Part shown: piece by piece, positions 42,701 to 55,461 of the stretch
Position numbering within the stretch: position 1 is the stretch's first letter
Layout: every line of letters starts with the position of its first letter
DNA from: Mastacembelus armatus
Taxonomy: Eukaryota > Chordata > Actinopteri > Synbranchiformes > Mastacembelidae
DNA: 64,000 bases
Assembly: GCF_900324485.2 (NCBI RefSeq)
Contig: NC_046633.1
Location: 4,208,106 to 4,272,105, forward strand
Direction: 5' to 3'
Position numbers and translations under genes: made by a program
Notes under the pieces: generated by a model
What the model was told of the DNA's origin: nothing
What the model saw: only the letters and a program-made list of their open reading frames with translations
The model's database searches: none

Positions 42701-45700
42701 CTGGAGTTTCATGTCACAGAGAAATAAACTCCATTAGGACCTGGAAGCACAGACACTGGTTAGACTAGTTTATTGTTGCTTTATTTTAATTGGCTTTGTT
42801 TACAGTAAGACAAATATAGATTATCACCAGCCTTATCTATTCAATTAAAAACATTTTTAACAGTCAGATGACTGCAGCTTTTATCTTTCTGTTTAGCATC
42901 TGTAAATCTGAACAACATACAGCACTTTCAGAAAGTATTCACTATGTGAACATTGTTCTAGATGTAACTTTAAATCTAGATTTAAAAACAGTTCCTGCCC
43001 ATCAGTCTACACTCAGTAACCCAGCATGTGAAAGTGAAGTTTATAGACATATGTGCAAATTTATTAAAAGCCTAAAGCAGAAGTCTCATTTACAAAAGTA
43101 GACAGACTCTTAGTTCAGTACTCTGTGGATTCCCCTTTGTCAGCAGTTGACAGCTGTGAAGTGGTAACTCTGAAGTCTGTACCAGCTTTGCACACCTGGA
43201 TTTGGGCAGTTTATCCCATTCTTACTGGCTGATCCTCTCAAACTCTGTCCCACTGGGTGAGAAGCCTCTGCGAACTGCAGTCTTCAGATGTTCTGTGGGG
43301 CTTAAGTCTGGGCTTTGGCTGAACCAACTAAGGGCAATCACACACCCGTTTAACTGAGTGGAGTTTGATGGGCAAAAATGGCCAGTTTATCAGTTTACAC
43401 TTAAATCTATACGAAGTGTGCACTATGTGAAGGAATCTGAATATGTACGTATAGCTGTATAATCACAGCAAAGAATGCCTTCTGGAATCAAGCTGCTGTA
43501 TCAAGTTGACTAATACATATTAGTGCATGTTTCCATGTTCACACTGACCCTGTCTCTGTTGTGTTATAGTGTTTACAAAGCTCACACACCCTGGAGTCTC
43601 CTTTCTTTCTCTCTTTGCTCCTCTTTCTCTAACTTGTCTTTTTTTTTCTCCCCCTTGGTGTATGTGTGAGTGTGCATGTGCATGTGTGAACTGTGTATTC
43701 TCACGTACATTTTATAATGAGATAGCACTTTAAAGGTACTGAAGGATTTTCATTATATAAATGAACACATCACAGCCAAATTTACCATGTGAAAGTGATA
43801 ACTTATTCACTGTGAAAAAACTCATTACAAGAATTAAGGACAAAAATGAAAGCACAAAGTAGATCATATTTTACTGTGTTATTAATTTGACTGTGCTATG
43901 TTTGGAGGAAAATCCTGTGCTTCACACCTTTAACTGTTAATCTCTCTTTATCAAGTGGTGATGTGATTGATGAGAAACACCACAGACCCTTTTTTCCCAC
44001 ATGTATGTGTTGTGGTGGGAAGTAGCGTGTGTGTGTGTGTCTGTGTTTATTGGGGTATTAGGTGCTTGGTGTTTTCATGAGGGGGTGTTTTCTCAGCCTC
44101 CCCTATTCCTAATCCCTCCCACCCCACTGTAGGGCCCAAAACTCCCCAATTCCTGGCGGCTCTAATGGGTCGGTCCGGTCTGGGCAAACACAGGAGCTCC
44201 CCCCTGCGGTCTGGTCGTGTGGTACAATCCAGCTCTAAAGGTGGGGATTGGTCTCAGGTAGGGTGGCTGTCAGTCATTGCCATGGAGACCACCTCTACCT
44301 GTGTTGTCACCAGTACCACCGCCATTGCTAATGATCCAGTCAGTGTGAGTGTGTGTCAGTCAGTGTGAGCCATCGCATGGCCTCAATTCTCAGGTGTAAA
44401 TCATGAGGAGCTGCAAAGTTCACATTTCATCAGGTTCAGTGTGCTGCTCCATCCAGTGTCATCTACTTCATATGACTGGTTTTCCTCAGTTTCTGCTCCG
44501 CTCAAACATGATTGTGTCACTACAACCCGAAAAGTTACTTTACCCTAAGTCAAACATACATGCTAACAGTCCATCATGTTTAACTACACCTTTAAATGCA
44601 ACTACTTTTCTTTTGTCATCTTTCCTTTCTCTGCTCTACCTCCTCCTTCTGCTCCTTATTATTCTCTCCCTGTTCTTCCTCTTGCCCTTATCTCCTCTCT
44701 TTGTTCTCTTGCTTGCTATTTGTCTTTGGCTCCCTGTAGATATTAATGCCCAGGCTCGTAAGCTCCAGAGGAACAGGGCAAAAGGGACACTGACCCTGCC
44801 CCGGTCCAGTAACTCATCCTTCTGCCGCAGCCTCAGTGAAACCAGCCTCAACCAGGTGGGCTCTTCCATTGAAGCACAGCCAGGATGATTGATTGTTATT
44901 ATCCTTTGGACTGTTATCAGCCTGTCTTAAATCCTGATTACTTATATGTTTTTAGCTGGGAGTAGGAGAAGAGCCCAAGCGTTATTACTCCACCTTGCCA
45001 GGACCCTTAAGAGGCCGTGAACGTGAAGCAGCCTCCAGCGGTCGGAGGAAAGAGGAGGGGAGTCAAGGGGGAGGAGGGGTGAGGCACTCGTTGTACCAGT
45101 CCCCACATCTCCTGCTGCTACAGGGATATAATCGTCAGGTGGGGATACTGAGGTGGTTTGTGTGTTTTGTTCCAGACTTCTGATACCTCATACTGTAACA
45201 TGTAATGTGCTGTGTGTTGCAGGACTGCCTGGTGTACCTGCTGAACAGAGAGCAACACACAGTTGGTCAAGAGACCCCATCAGCTCGCCCCAACATCTGC
45301 CTGTTTTCTCCGGACATCCTGCCCCTTCACTGCCGCCTGCGCCGAGTCCCTGCACCCCGTCGCCATGCCAACAATAGTAGTAAGGGAGAAGAGCTGGCAG
45401 AGAGTCAGCGGTTCTGTGTTGCTGTTGAGCCCGTCCTCCAAGCCACAGTTCTGGTGAACTTTTCCCGCTGTGAGCGCTCCACCACGCTGCGACACGGTGA
45501 CCTCCTCTCCTTTGGAGCGCATTACATCTTCCTGTACAAGGACCCCACGGGCTCTAAGCCCCTGCCTGCTCAGACGTTGGCACGACTTCGCACCCTGGGG
45601 CAGCTGTATGACGTAGGTGTGGAGGAGGGGGAGGCTGGGGCTCAGACTTGTAAGATGTGTGGCTCTGTGCTGAAGGACAGAGCAGCACAGGTGTCGAGTA

Positions 45701-48700
45701 CTCCAGCAGTTAGACGCGGCTTCAAACCTCACTTGGTGAAACCCCGCAGTGGGGGGGCAACAGCAGGAGGACCTCTTAGTCTGTCAGGTGGGGAAGGAGG
45801 TGGAGGAGGAAGAGGAGGAGGTCAGAAAAGGAGGCTACAGCTGGAATTTGACCAGGCCCATGAAGACCAGCTGTTGAACAGGATTGTGTCTCTAATAGAA
45901 CCTGGAGGTCTGTGCTCTAATTTACAATCTAGTAGAGAAAATAAGGTTAAGGTAGACTACTCTAGATGTCTTTAACGTTTTTAATCTCTATGTTGCAATG
46001 AAAGGACAATTAAAGTTAAATGGCAAAAAATCAAATACTACACAAAATACTAGATTAAATCTAAACCTTTAGTTATTGTGGTCATAGCTTGGAAAAATTT
46101 AACATCTTATCAGAAAATAATCACCACTACTCTAAATCAGTGATCCCTGACCTCTGATGACTTGTGAGCTTTTTAGGCACAAGAATGGATTCTTGCCTCA
46201 TCAACAGCTGTAACCAGTTCAACCAAGTTCTTTTTTTCCTTGTTTTATTTTACTATTTTTCAATTATCTAATAATTAACAAAAATGAAAGGATGAAGTGT
46301 AATTTGTTGTCTGTCCTGTTAATAATCTCTTGACCCTGAATATTTGTCTTGTGACCCCTTGTGGGGGTTCACTAACACTGTAGATAATTCACCAATCTCA
46401 CTGTCAGCAGTTTCTAGGGGACTATATGTGAAGTATGATATGAAGTTGTGTATGTAGTTATGTAGTTTCTGAATTTCATGGATGTCATTTTTTATTCTAG
46501 TGAGAAGCACAATAAATAAACTACTACAACCTAGATACTACTAGGTACAGTAAATTATTATGGTTATTATTATTATTATTACTGAATGAGTGTCTTTCTG
46601 TCAGGGGACGACCATAAACTGACGCCGGCCTACCTGCTGTGCCTGTGCATCCAACACTCTGCCTCGACCTTCCCACCTGGAAGTTTTGGGAAACTGCTGC
46701 TCAAGATTGTACGACGGATCCAGACCATTGCATGGGTCAGTGTCTGCCTGTCTGTCTTTCTGTCTCTGTGGTACTTTGGGTCTCTGATTAAGATGACCTC
46801 ATGTGGAGAGAAACCGACAAGCCATGTTACAGGTGAATAGTTAAACAGGGCTTCATTTCACATGTACTGTATTACAGACACATGCATTCTGGTTTAATTA
46901 TATCATGAATTATCTTTTTCTAAAGCAACAAACAACAAGTTTAGGGACACCTGAGATCTGATACCCAATGGGCAAGTTTGGCAAATATCTAACTCTAGAC
47001 CTCACCTCAAAGCTAAATTAAGGGGTTATGGGTTTTAAATGTTTTTTTAATTAATTTAGTGTAATATTTAAATATAAAAGCTAATAGTGTTACATAGCAG
47101 TGCCTCTTACAGGGAATTGGTAAGCAGACTAGATCCTGACAATCTTACGTGGTTAGGCTGGTGAGTAGACGTTGCTTGAAGTGGTGTCTCTGTTCTGTTT
47201 CTTTAAGTTTTGTTTTGTTTATTGTTATTGAAAGTGATTGAGTCTTTTTACTTCTGATACAAAACACTAGTGTTGAATCTTTGAAGCCTTTTTTCAGAAA
47301 TAACTGTTGAAATAAAATGAGGGGTAGGGGGCAGCAGGATTATTATTAGTTTAAAATTAGGGTCATATATTCAGGTCAATAGGACATAAGGTAATTATCA
47401 ATGTGTATCACAGTAGGCACACTAGGTTTTGTAAATATGATAGTGTCATTTTCAGGTTAGTGATAACGTCATAAAGTGTGGTTCTCCTATGCACACCCTA
47501 AAAATTTAATGAGTACTTAATTGCATTGTGTGTGTGCGTGTGTGTGTGTGTGTGCGCGTGCGCACATCTGCAGGAGAAGACAAAGGAGCTGGCTCAGAAG
47601 CAAGCTCAGCAGTAAGTATCATTTTCCAATTAGTGTTAGAAAGAAAAATAGCATGCGTGCTCATGTATGAGTATAAATGTCAGTGTGACAGTGTGACTAC
47701 TTCCTTTCATTGTGTGCACGTCTGCTCATGTAGCCAGGACCCGGCTTCTCTGTGCCTGCTGAGTATTTCGGACTTGGTCCCAGATCTGCAAACCATCTTC
47801 TTCTGGATGTCCAACTCAATTGAGATCCTTTACTTCATCCAGCAAAGAGCACCAGCATACACACACAGCATAGAGACACTGCAAGGTACACACACACACA
47901 CACACACACAGTCCAAATGTTGTGTGGAAAAAAGTTGTCTGGAGAGTCATTACTCATGCTATCGAAGTACCTACTGATGCAGCTACAACACTCCTGTGTC
48001 TAGGGTCAAAGGAGTCGTTGCTGTCGGCAACCATATCAGCCAATGAGGAGGCAATGACCATCCTGGAAGAGGTGATCATGTACACTTTCCAGCAATGTGT
48101 CTACTATATCACCAAGGTAATCTGTCACCGTAGCAACGCCATCTCCTTAATGAGCAAGACATTTTTTATCTTGTTTTAAAGTCAGGTTAGATGAATATTA
48201 ACAGACCCTCATTCACACTCATTCACAGAAGACCTGATTGAATTGTTACGCACACATGATTTATGACTCAATGTGGTAAGACTATGAATAAGTTAGAAGT
48301 TATTCTGCAGTTTCAGATCACTTTCATCATCACCTTTGTGTGTTTGTGTGTATGTCCAGGCTCTTTATGTAGTGCTACCAGGACTGTTAGACTGTAATCC
48401 ATTCCCAGTCGACAGCTCTGAGCCCTGTTGGAAAGGAGGTGTAGGGTTTCCTGAACCTGTGCGCAGGGTCCTGCAGGTAAGCATTTGTATATTACTGTGT
48501 TGTAGTTATGGTCGTCAGAAACATAATTGAATTCAGCTGCATTGTCTCTCTGCTTATTTGTATGCTTGTGTGTGCAGGTGTTTCAAAGTGCCCAGGAGCT
48601 TTTGCAGGGTTACCAGGTTCACCCCGAGATCCAGGCTCAGATGTTTGCTTACCTCTTCTTCTTCTCCAACGTGTCGCTCTTTAACCAGCTAATGGACAAA

Positions 48701-51700
48701 GGTAATGAAAGAAAAATATTCACACTCACACGCTGTTCCATTGGATCTCTCAAGATTTGTACAGTTGTCGGTATACAGTCGCTTTAGAAAGAAACAGCGA
48801 GAGTGTGTGTCCTTGTGTCCTTGTCAGCATTTTGACAGACACTAACCCAGATTTGTCCTCAATGCCCTTCTGCTGTCTGCATTCTGTTTCTCCCCCTTAC
48901 TCCTCCTCCTCTCCTTTTCTTCCTTCCATCTGGCCATCAGGGGTGAGACAAAAAAGTAGAGATGGAATTGGATGCAGGAGAGCAAAGAAGATGGAGAAAG
49001 GGAGGGGTATTAAGGGCAGAGTGAAGGTTGAAGGACTACAAGACTGTTTAGTTGTAGTGATGACCTTGCTAATAGTCTATTACCATGTCTAAATACAGAA
49101 AATAGTCATTTACTGCAGCTAAATCTGTATGTCCGCCTTTCTGTCACTTCCAACCTCTCCACACCCTCTTTTTGTATCTTTAGTCACACATACACACTTA
49201 AATGCACTCGTGCACATGCCATATGTCTTCATTAGCCGACGGAGACAGGAGGGATCACATCTGGCAAAGGGAGAAGGAGAAATACCTTTATATTCATGGG
49301 GCGGCCCCTCTATCCCCCACCTCATCTCCACCCCCCTCTATCCCACTGTCTGTCTGGCTTTCTCCTCCTCTCTCCCCTTTTTTTCGTTCATTGATATTTC
49401 ATTGCTGATGGTGTCCATGGTAACAGTGAAGTGAGTTTGTAAGGTAACGCTGACGCTTGCATCGGGCGCTCTGCAACTGAAACACACACACACAGACACT
49501 CATATTCATGATGGCACACAAACACAGGGATTGTGCACAGGAGCCTAATATTACAACAGCAACTCAAGATTAGGGATTCAGGATTAAGATGTAGTATGGT
49601 ACAAAATCTCTGTTCTATCATGGATGTCTATATGCAAACAGGGTTTTTTTTGGGGAGTGTACAAATGTTTCTGTGTTTAAAGGTAAATTTGTATTTTTAA
49701 AATATAAAGCATTTTGACACCTCTGCCAAAGACGTGGCGTCTTGTCTATTTGTGATGCCTGACACATAGATTACTGTATGCCTAGACCTAAGCCTATTAC
49801 GGAGAGGAGTGTGTGTGCATATGGCAGAATATTTGCAGGGTTATGTTTGAGCTATCAGAAGATAATGCTGCACTTTATTGTTGGATTGAAGCTTCTTGTC
49901 ATGTCTAACTTGTATTCAACTTTACATCAAACTCAGTATTTTTTGGTATGAACCAAAATGCATCTGTAGCACCAAATGAAGTATAAAGCTGATTATCTGA
50001 AAAGGTTCCCTAATTCTGTTTACTTATTTCATTCAGATAGTTCATGATTTTATTAAGAATTATTCTCATCTTTGGTTGAGTGACATGTCTTTTGCATTTT
50101 TTCATTCTATCATCTTTTGTACATAGAATTTAAGGATTTCATTTTTGCCAGTGTGCAGGCTGTTTTTCTGTTTACCCCTGTTGACTTTGTTAGACTCCTC
50201 TGAGACTTTGTTTTGGCAAAGTTATTGTAGTGCTGTACCAACAACATTTATTATTTGAAAATTTGGCTTGAGGACAAATGAAAAAAGGGTGTTTCTTGAA
50301 AAACAAATGACTTCTATATTTAATCCTATGTCTGTTACATTAAGTGCACACAACAAAATGCAGACTTGTCTATTATTCTTAAATGTAGATGTCCAGCTGT
50401 TTGTCATTGTTTGTACCACACCCCAGCAGAGGCCTAAACTCACTTTGGAGGATTTTTCAAAAAGCTTAAAAAGGCAACCTATAGGATGCATAAATGACAA
50501 ATGTTAGATTTTGAGTTATCGCTTGCTTAACTTGCCACAAAACTTGTTTTGAGTTCTCTGATGTGGCACAGAGAAGGAAAGGATTAGGCAGCATGAGGAA
50601 TGCAGGCTGTGGGTTTGTTGTGCAGAAAAACACAAACCCACTCAGCTGAGCCCTTCTGCAGCAGTCAATTTGTATTCTGCAAGGAACAGGCAGCCAGTGT
50701 CTATTGCTGTTGTTTCATTGACTTCAATATCAAATTAATTAAAAATTAATGTCTCTCTTGCTGTACAGTACCAACACAAATATGCATAGAACCACACTGT
50801 CTATTTGACTGTACATTTTTCTGAGACATGCACACACCCTACTGTAGAAATTTACTGCAGTGTGTGTGTCATGAAATATCCAGACACTCACTCGTGCGTG
50901 CGTGTGCTTGTGTGTGTGTGTCTGTGTGTGTGTAGGTCCATCTCGGGGCTGGTTCCAAAGGTCCAAGGTGCTGCAGATTCAGGCATGTTTGCGGATGGTA
51001 ATGGAGTGGGCGAGCAGGTCTGGTCTGGGAGCTCTGGCTGACAAATTCTTCACTAAACTGAACAGCACTGTGTCCATACTGGCCACACCTCCACAGCAGC
51101 TCACAACGGTAAGGCACACTAACACATGCACACTGTTGTCTTTGCTAACTAGCACAGATGAGGTGGCAACACATGAACAGGAAAGCTTACTACATCCAAA
51201 TTATTTTCATCAACTCAAACAATGGAAGGGTTGTAGATAGAAGTAGCAGAAACATGAACGAGATTGGCTATGATCAATTTTTAGACTGACAGAACTGTTG
51301 TTTATGAAGCAAGGTCACTCTAATCCACTACTGCGTTGATGGATAATTGTACCACAAAGCCAATAGCAACCTGTGACTCGACACATGTCCCCTCAGCTTC
51401 CTTGATTGAGCTGTATTAAAAGGTTTTGATTCATTTATTCTCACCTTTTGTTCTTCTTTTTTTTTTTCTCCACCTTTCTTTCTGCAGATGAGTTGGCGAG
51501 CATTGTCCAGTGAGCACCCAACTATGAAACCAGTCCAGCTGCACAGGATTCTCACCCAATATCAACTCATAGCAGAGATAGGCCCAGTCCCAATATGGCA
51601 GCCCAGCAGCGAGGATGAGGCTTACATTTACAGAACAGGTACATGTGCAGATTTGTTGATGTATGAGTGAGTTTCATGACCAGTGAATCACACAAAATTG

Positions 51701-54700
51701 TGGCAACATAAAGTCCTTGTGCTATGGGTTTAGCCTGTGGGTATGATATATATTGGCTTGTGTCACTCACTGATTGACAGTTATTGCAGCCCCATTCAAA
51801 CTAAAGGTCATCACTGTAATAGTTACAGGGGCTGTAGGACAGATTATTTCCGGGGGGTGTAGCTGAAGCACAATTACAAATGAATGCAAACAAGGACAAT
51901 GTCAGCCATTTAGCAGCAGCTGTCTTGCTCCAATCAATGTCACTTGGGGTTAGATTGAAGGAAGTCTGCTATTTGTAGGAAACAGAGCTCACATACAGGA
52001 TTTTTAGGTTTGCATGCACAGTATCCTGCTTTAGATTCATATCTTGGTTTTCATCACTCAGGATATCGTGTGCAATAAATGGGACATAGTGAAACCTGGT
52101 TATTCATGTCAGTGTGCACATTCTGATTAGCTGTATTCTCTCTGCTGTATTTGCCAGTCTGTTGGAATAGTCTTCTCCATCTGACACCACTAATGAAGGG
52201 CAAAACAATGCACTATCAGTCATATGTTCATTTTATTGTAGCATATGTGGTAGTTTGGTTAACAAGCCACATTGCAAGCTGAGTTCAAAAACCTTGACGT
52301 GTTTACATAGTATTCTGGCTTCTAACTTCAAAGACCAGGTCAACCAGAATACTAATATGTTTATAGACACATACATGGGCAAAAACAGAAATTTGTGTCC
52401 CAAACTTACTTCAGTAACTAAGCTGCAGCTAACTGCAATTAACAGGCAGCAGCCCAAGTTAAATTTAAATGACTCCATGTAGAAAACATTTGTGCTGTCC
52501 TTAAAGTGTTTTGGGTTTGAAAGCAGCAAAACAGTCCTGAAACAGGTCTTGATACATGACTGTGTTTGTTTAGTGGACCTCCTGGAAAGCTTTGAGAACC
52601 ACCCTCCGATAGTGCTGCCCAGTGGCGGCTTCAGAGTGGACCTGGACAGCGAGTGTGTAGAAGACAGTATCTACAGACAGCTGCTGTACATCCGCCACTA
52701 CCTGTGGGGGCTACGCACCAAGACACAAACACACACCAACACTCCCATTGTGCACACACACTCCAATGGAACCAACACATCTGACTGGCCGGACATTCAG
52801 GTCAGGAGACTCACACACATTCACGTACTGCATACCATCAAATACACACACACACACAGCAGTAATCCAGGCCATGTGCCTCAGCAGCTGTGGTTGTTGA
52901 GGAGTTCCTCATAATCCCATAAATGAAAGACAAAAACCCTTTACTCCGGCAAACCAACACACACACATACACACTCACAGAAACCTAGACATGGTTAAAT
53001 CATGGATAATCTGATTAGTCTTTAGTCTAATTAGTGGAAATGGCTGACTAGACTATAATCCCTAGTGTTACTGCACCCTCATATGTACACAGAAACACAT
53101 ATACATTCAGAAATAATTGGCCTATAAACTCATTATAGTGTTTAATTACCACTAAGTTCATTTTTAAACAACAGTTTTATTAACAATTAAATAGAAGATG
53201 AATATGCATTTTCTTTCCATTTAGTATTTATCATATTCTCATATGTTGTCTTCTGAATTCTTTCTGTCCATTATCGACACAGAGGGAGTTACTGCCTCCA
53301 GCCCACAGCAGTCCCCGATCTGGGGGTCCTGGGGACGAGGTGACGGCAGAGACAGGAGAGGAGAGAGGACGGGACAGACCCACAGGCCAATCGCACACAC
53401 ACAGCCTCAGAAGAAATGGCACCGTTCACCACCCACGAACAGCAAATTCAGATTCCTGCCACTTGACCCCTCCCAATACCCCACTGTACCCGGAAGGAGG
53501 AGGAGGAGGAGGAGGAGGGCCTGGGTCGATAATAGGCCCCAACACTCAGACAAACGGCTGCACCAGTAGAACTGTGGCAGAATGTAAAAAGACAAACGGA
53601 CTCATCGCCAATGGACTGGAAGGTAGGCTAAATAATTACACAAGAGGTGGACAAAATAACAGTAACACATGAGCAGTACAGAAATACCACAATCTACTGA
53701 CAGTGTGAACATTGAAAGCTTCACAGAAATAACAGGGTTATTATTTTGTGGGTCTATTGTTCAAATCACATAATGTATGTAACGTGTCGAGATGTGTTTT
53801 TTATTTTCTCCGCTCCAAATCTGCACTTTAAACATTTAAACACTACTTTATACACAATATTGGAGTACCAATTTAATTTCATCTCTTCTGATTCAGATAT
53901 CTTAATACTGGATGTTTGCTGATACCAATTGATTCTGTAATAGTGCTCTTTTACCCAAGTCTACTATCTCTGTCTCAGTAAGGTGAAGTCATTGGACTAT
54001 AAAGAGTGACGTCACCTAAACAATATTTTTTAAACATATCAGGACATATGCCATTCACATAAGTTAATAACTGCATACAGTCGTCTTTGTTGAGCTGCCT
54101 GCTTGGTTCTACTCATAACAGTAGTAGCTCTCTTTTGCAGTCTGTGTAGTCAGTGTGACATCTGCAGGCTCTTAGCAGAACTACATGTTTGTTCTGTGGC
54201 TGCACTATTGCATGTGATTCAGTTTGTTTTCTGCAGAGCAAGACCTTTTATGTTTGTCCAACCCCATAGCAAGACCCTGTGTGTGTGCTTGTGTGTGTGT
54301 GTTTGTTTTTGTGGATTTGGGTGTCCGTGTCCTCTGCAGGGTGTAATAGTGGGTGTGAGTTTCCTTTCCCTGTATCCTCCTCTGGTGCCCCTCCCCTTCC
54401 TGATGACTTGTGTGTGGTGTTTGTAGTGGAACTGGACAAAGGACCTTATGGACTGGGCATGGGACTCATAGATGGCCTGGTGAGTACACATAAGTTTGAC
54501 ATTTAACCTTACCTCTTAGTCCAGGATCCAGCAATGTGTTTTTCTCTTTATGAAGCAGTTGGTTTACTCCTTTTGCTAGCAGCATAAGTACATTAAAAAA
54601 AACAAGCACAAAAACTTGTTAGATCAACATTGAGACCAGATATGAAACATGTCTAGGAAGAAAATCATACTTTCCTAGACTAATACAGTGTGATAACCAT

Positions 54701-55461
54701 TAGGAGTAACCATTAATTCAACTAAGTAACGGATATGATTGCTAAATGTAGTTTTTTTGCAGTTCCCTCTTTGATTTAAAGTAGGTTAAATCTTATTTTA
54801 CTGCCATTGATGACCGATAATACCCTGATCTAAGCTGTGGTGAAACTGAAGCAGAATGATGTGTGAAGAGTTTGTTTTAATAGGCGCCTGTAAGTTAATA
54901 AGAAACATTTTCCTTCAGTGTGATATAGATTGATTTCATTTACACCTACAGATACACACTAATAATTCTCCCTCCTGCAGCACACTCCTCTCAATGCTCC
55001 AGGAATTTATATCCGGACTCTCATCCCTGATGGACCTGCTGCCTCCGATGGCAGACTGAGGATCGGAGATCGCATCCTGGCAGTGAACGGGAACAGTCTG
55101 ATAGGAGCAGACTATCAGAGGTATGGAGGATGTTCCAGTGATGCTGTTTGTGATCACAACAATGGTCTGGAGGAGACTGCGAGTACTGAGTGATACTGAC
55201 ATTGAGTGAGCAGTCTACCCCTAGCTGTCGTCTTCTTAAGCTAATTGATTACTTTGATTGGTTGTTGCAAGCCCAGACAGTGATGGACCTTAATCCTTAT
55301 TCTGTCTTTGCTGCGCTTCATGTAACTAGACTCTTTCTCTCTCTACTCCTTCCTGATGCAGTGCGGTGGATCAGATTCGTCAGGGAGGAGGTCGACTACG
55401 TTTCCTGGTAGCCAAGTCTGACCCAGAGGTTTCGGAGAAGATTAGTGCCTCCTCCTGCTAA
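39748..55461 (+). CDS. radil: Ras-associating and dilute domain-containing protein (Rap effector)
   Basis: Nineteen constitutive coding exons: 39748-39828, 40584-41073, 44740-44855, 44956-45138, 45223-45907, 46605-46735, 47574-47611, 47734-47885, 48004-48116, 48360-48476, 48578-48701, 50936-51108, 51488-51638, 52574-52800, 53283-53622, 54340-54479, 54981-55120 and 55362-55461, plus an in-frame optional exon 44133-44240. Without the optional exon 1166 residues (human 1075). The start MFYG matches human. Domains: RA (about 76-175, GVLKIFGDEI to LLLQELWKPREGHARRFEL), an FHA-like segment (CLVYLLNREQHTVGQ; RHGDLLSFGAHYIFLYKDP), the dilute domain (DDHKLTPAYLLCLCIQHSAS to TMKPVQLHRILTQYQLIAEI) and a C-terminal PDZ with loop GLGMGL. 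Radil binds GTP-loaded Rap1 and promotes integrin adhesion; zebrafish loss impairs neural crest migration. Exon 15 (53283-53622) encodes a poly-glycine run from GGA repeats. The exon count given includes only those with consistent phase. Confidence 0.93.
40030..40305. repeat. Degenerate dispersed teleost repeat (TTAGCATGCTGA type)
   Basis: Phrases such as AACAGCTATTGGAGGGAAAT, GTTAGCATGCTGACACA, TGAGCATGTTATCATGCTGA and ACATGGCTGTAGATTCTTAG recur in many fish genomes in this order. No terminal repeats are clear. It lies in radil intron 2. Confidence 0.5.
42550..42660. repeat. Possible dispersed repeat (TTTAACCTTTATTCAACCAGG)
   Basis: The phrase ATTTAACCTTTATTCAACCA, followed by GGAAATAACTCATTGAAATT, is a common start of an interspersed repeat in ray-finned fish. 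Only about 100 bases are recognisable; family not identified. Confidence 0.35.
42920..43345. mobile_element. Old DNA-transposon fragment, probably Tc1-like
   Basis: It starts with TACAGCACTTTCAGAAAGTA, close to a common fish terminal repeat (CAGTRSCTTCAGAAAGTATTCA). It continues through text such as TTTGCACACCTGGATTTGGG, CAGTTTATCCCATTCTTACT, GATCCTCTCAAACTCTGTCC and CAGATGTTCTGTGGGGCTTA, which follows the order of a Tc1-like element I remember from salmonid and percomorph genomes. The copy is truncated and diverged; no coding frame is left. Position: radil intron between 41074 and 44132. Confidence 0.6.
44133..44240 (+). CDS. radil: Candidate optional in-frame radil exon
   Basis: Acceptor CCCCACTGTAG then 108 open bases then donor GTGGGG. 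The phase (1 in, 1 out) fits exactly between the exon ending at 41073 and the one starting at 44740, adding 36 residues that begin GPKTPQFLAALMGRSG and end VVQSSSK. The insert is basic and serine-rich and lies just after the RA domain. Human RADIL, as I remember it, goes directly from DTITA to INAQARRLQ. A GT run at 44026-44047 precedes it. Expression is not shown by the sequence. Confidence 0.55.
49411..49424 (+). promoter_or_regulatory. X-box (RFX-type) motif in a radil intron
   Basis: GTGTCCATGGTAAC matches the X-box pattern GTNNCC-AT-RNNAAC at all defined positions and is followed by AGTGAA, much like the mmd2 intron copy (AGTGAC). It lies in the 2.2-kb intron 48702-50935, which otherwise shows no recognised feature. 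Binding is inferred. Confidence 0.45.
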
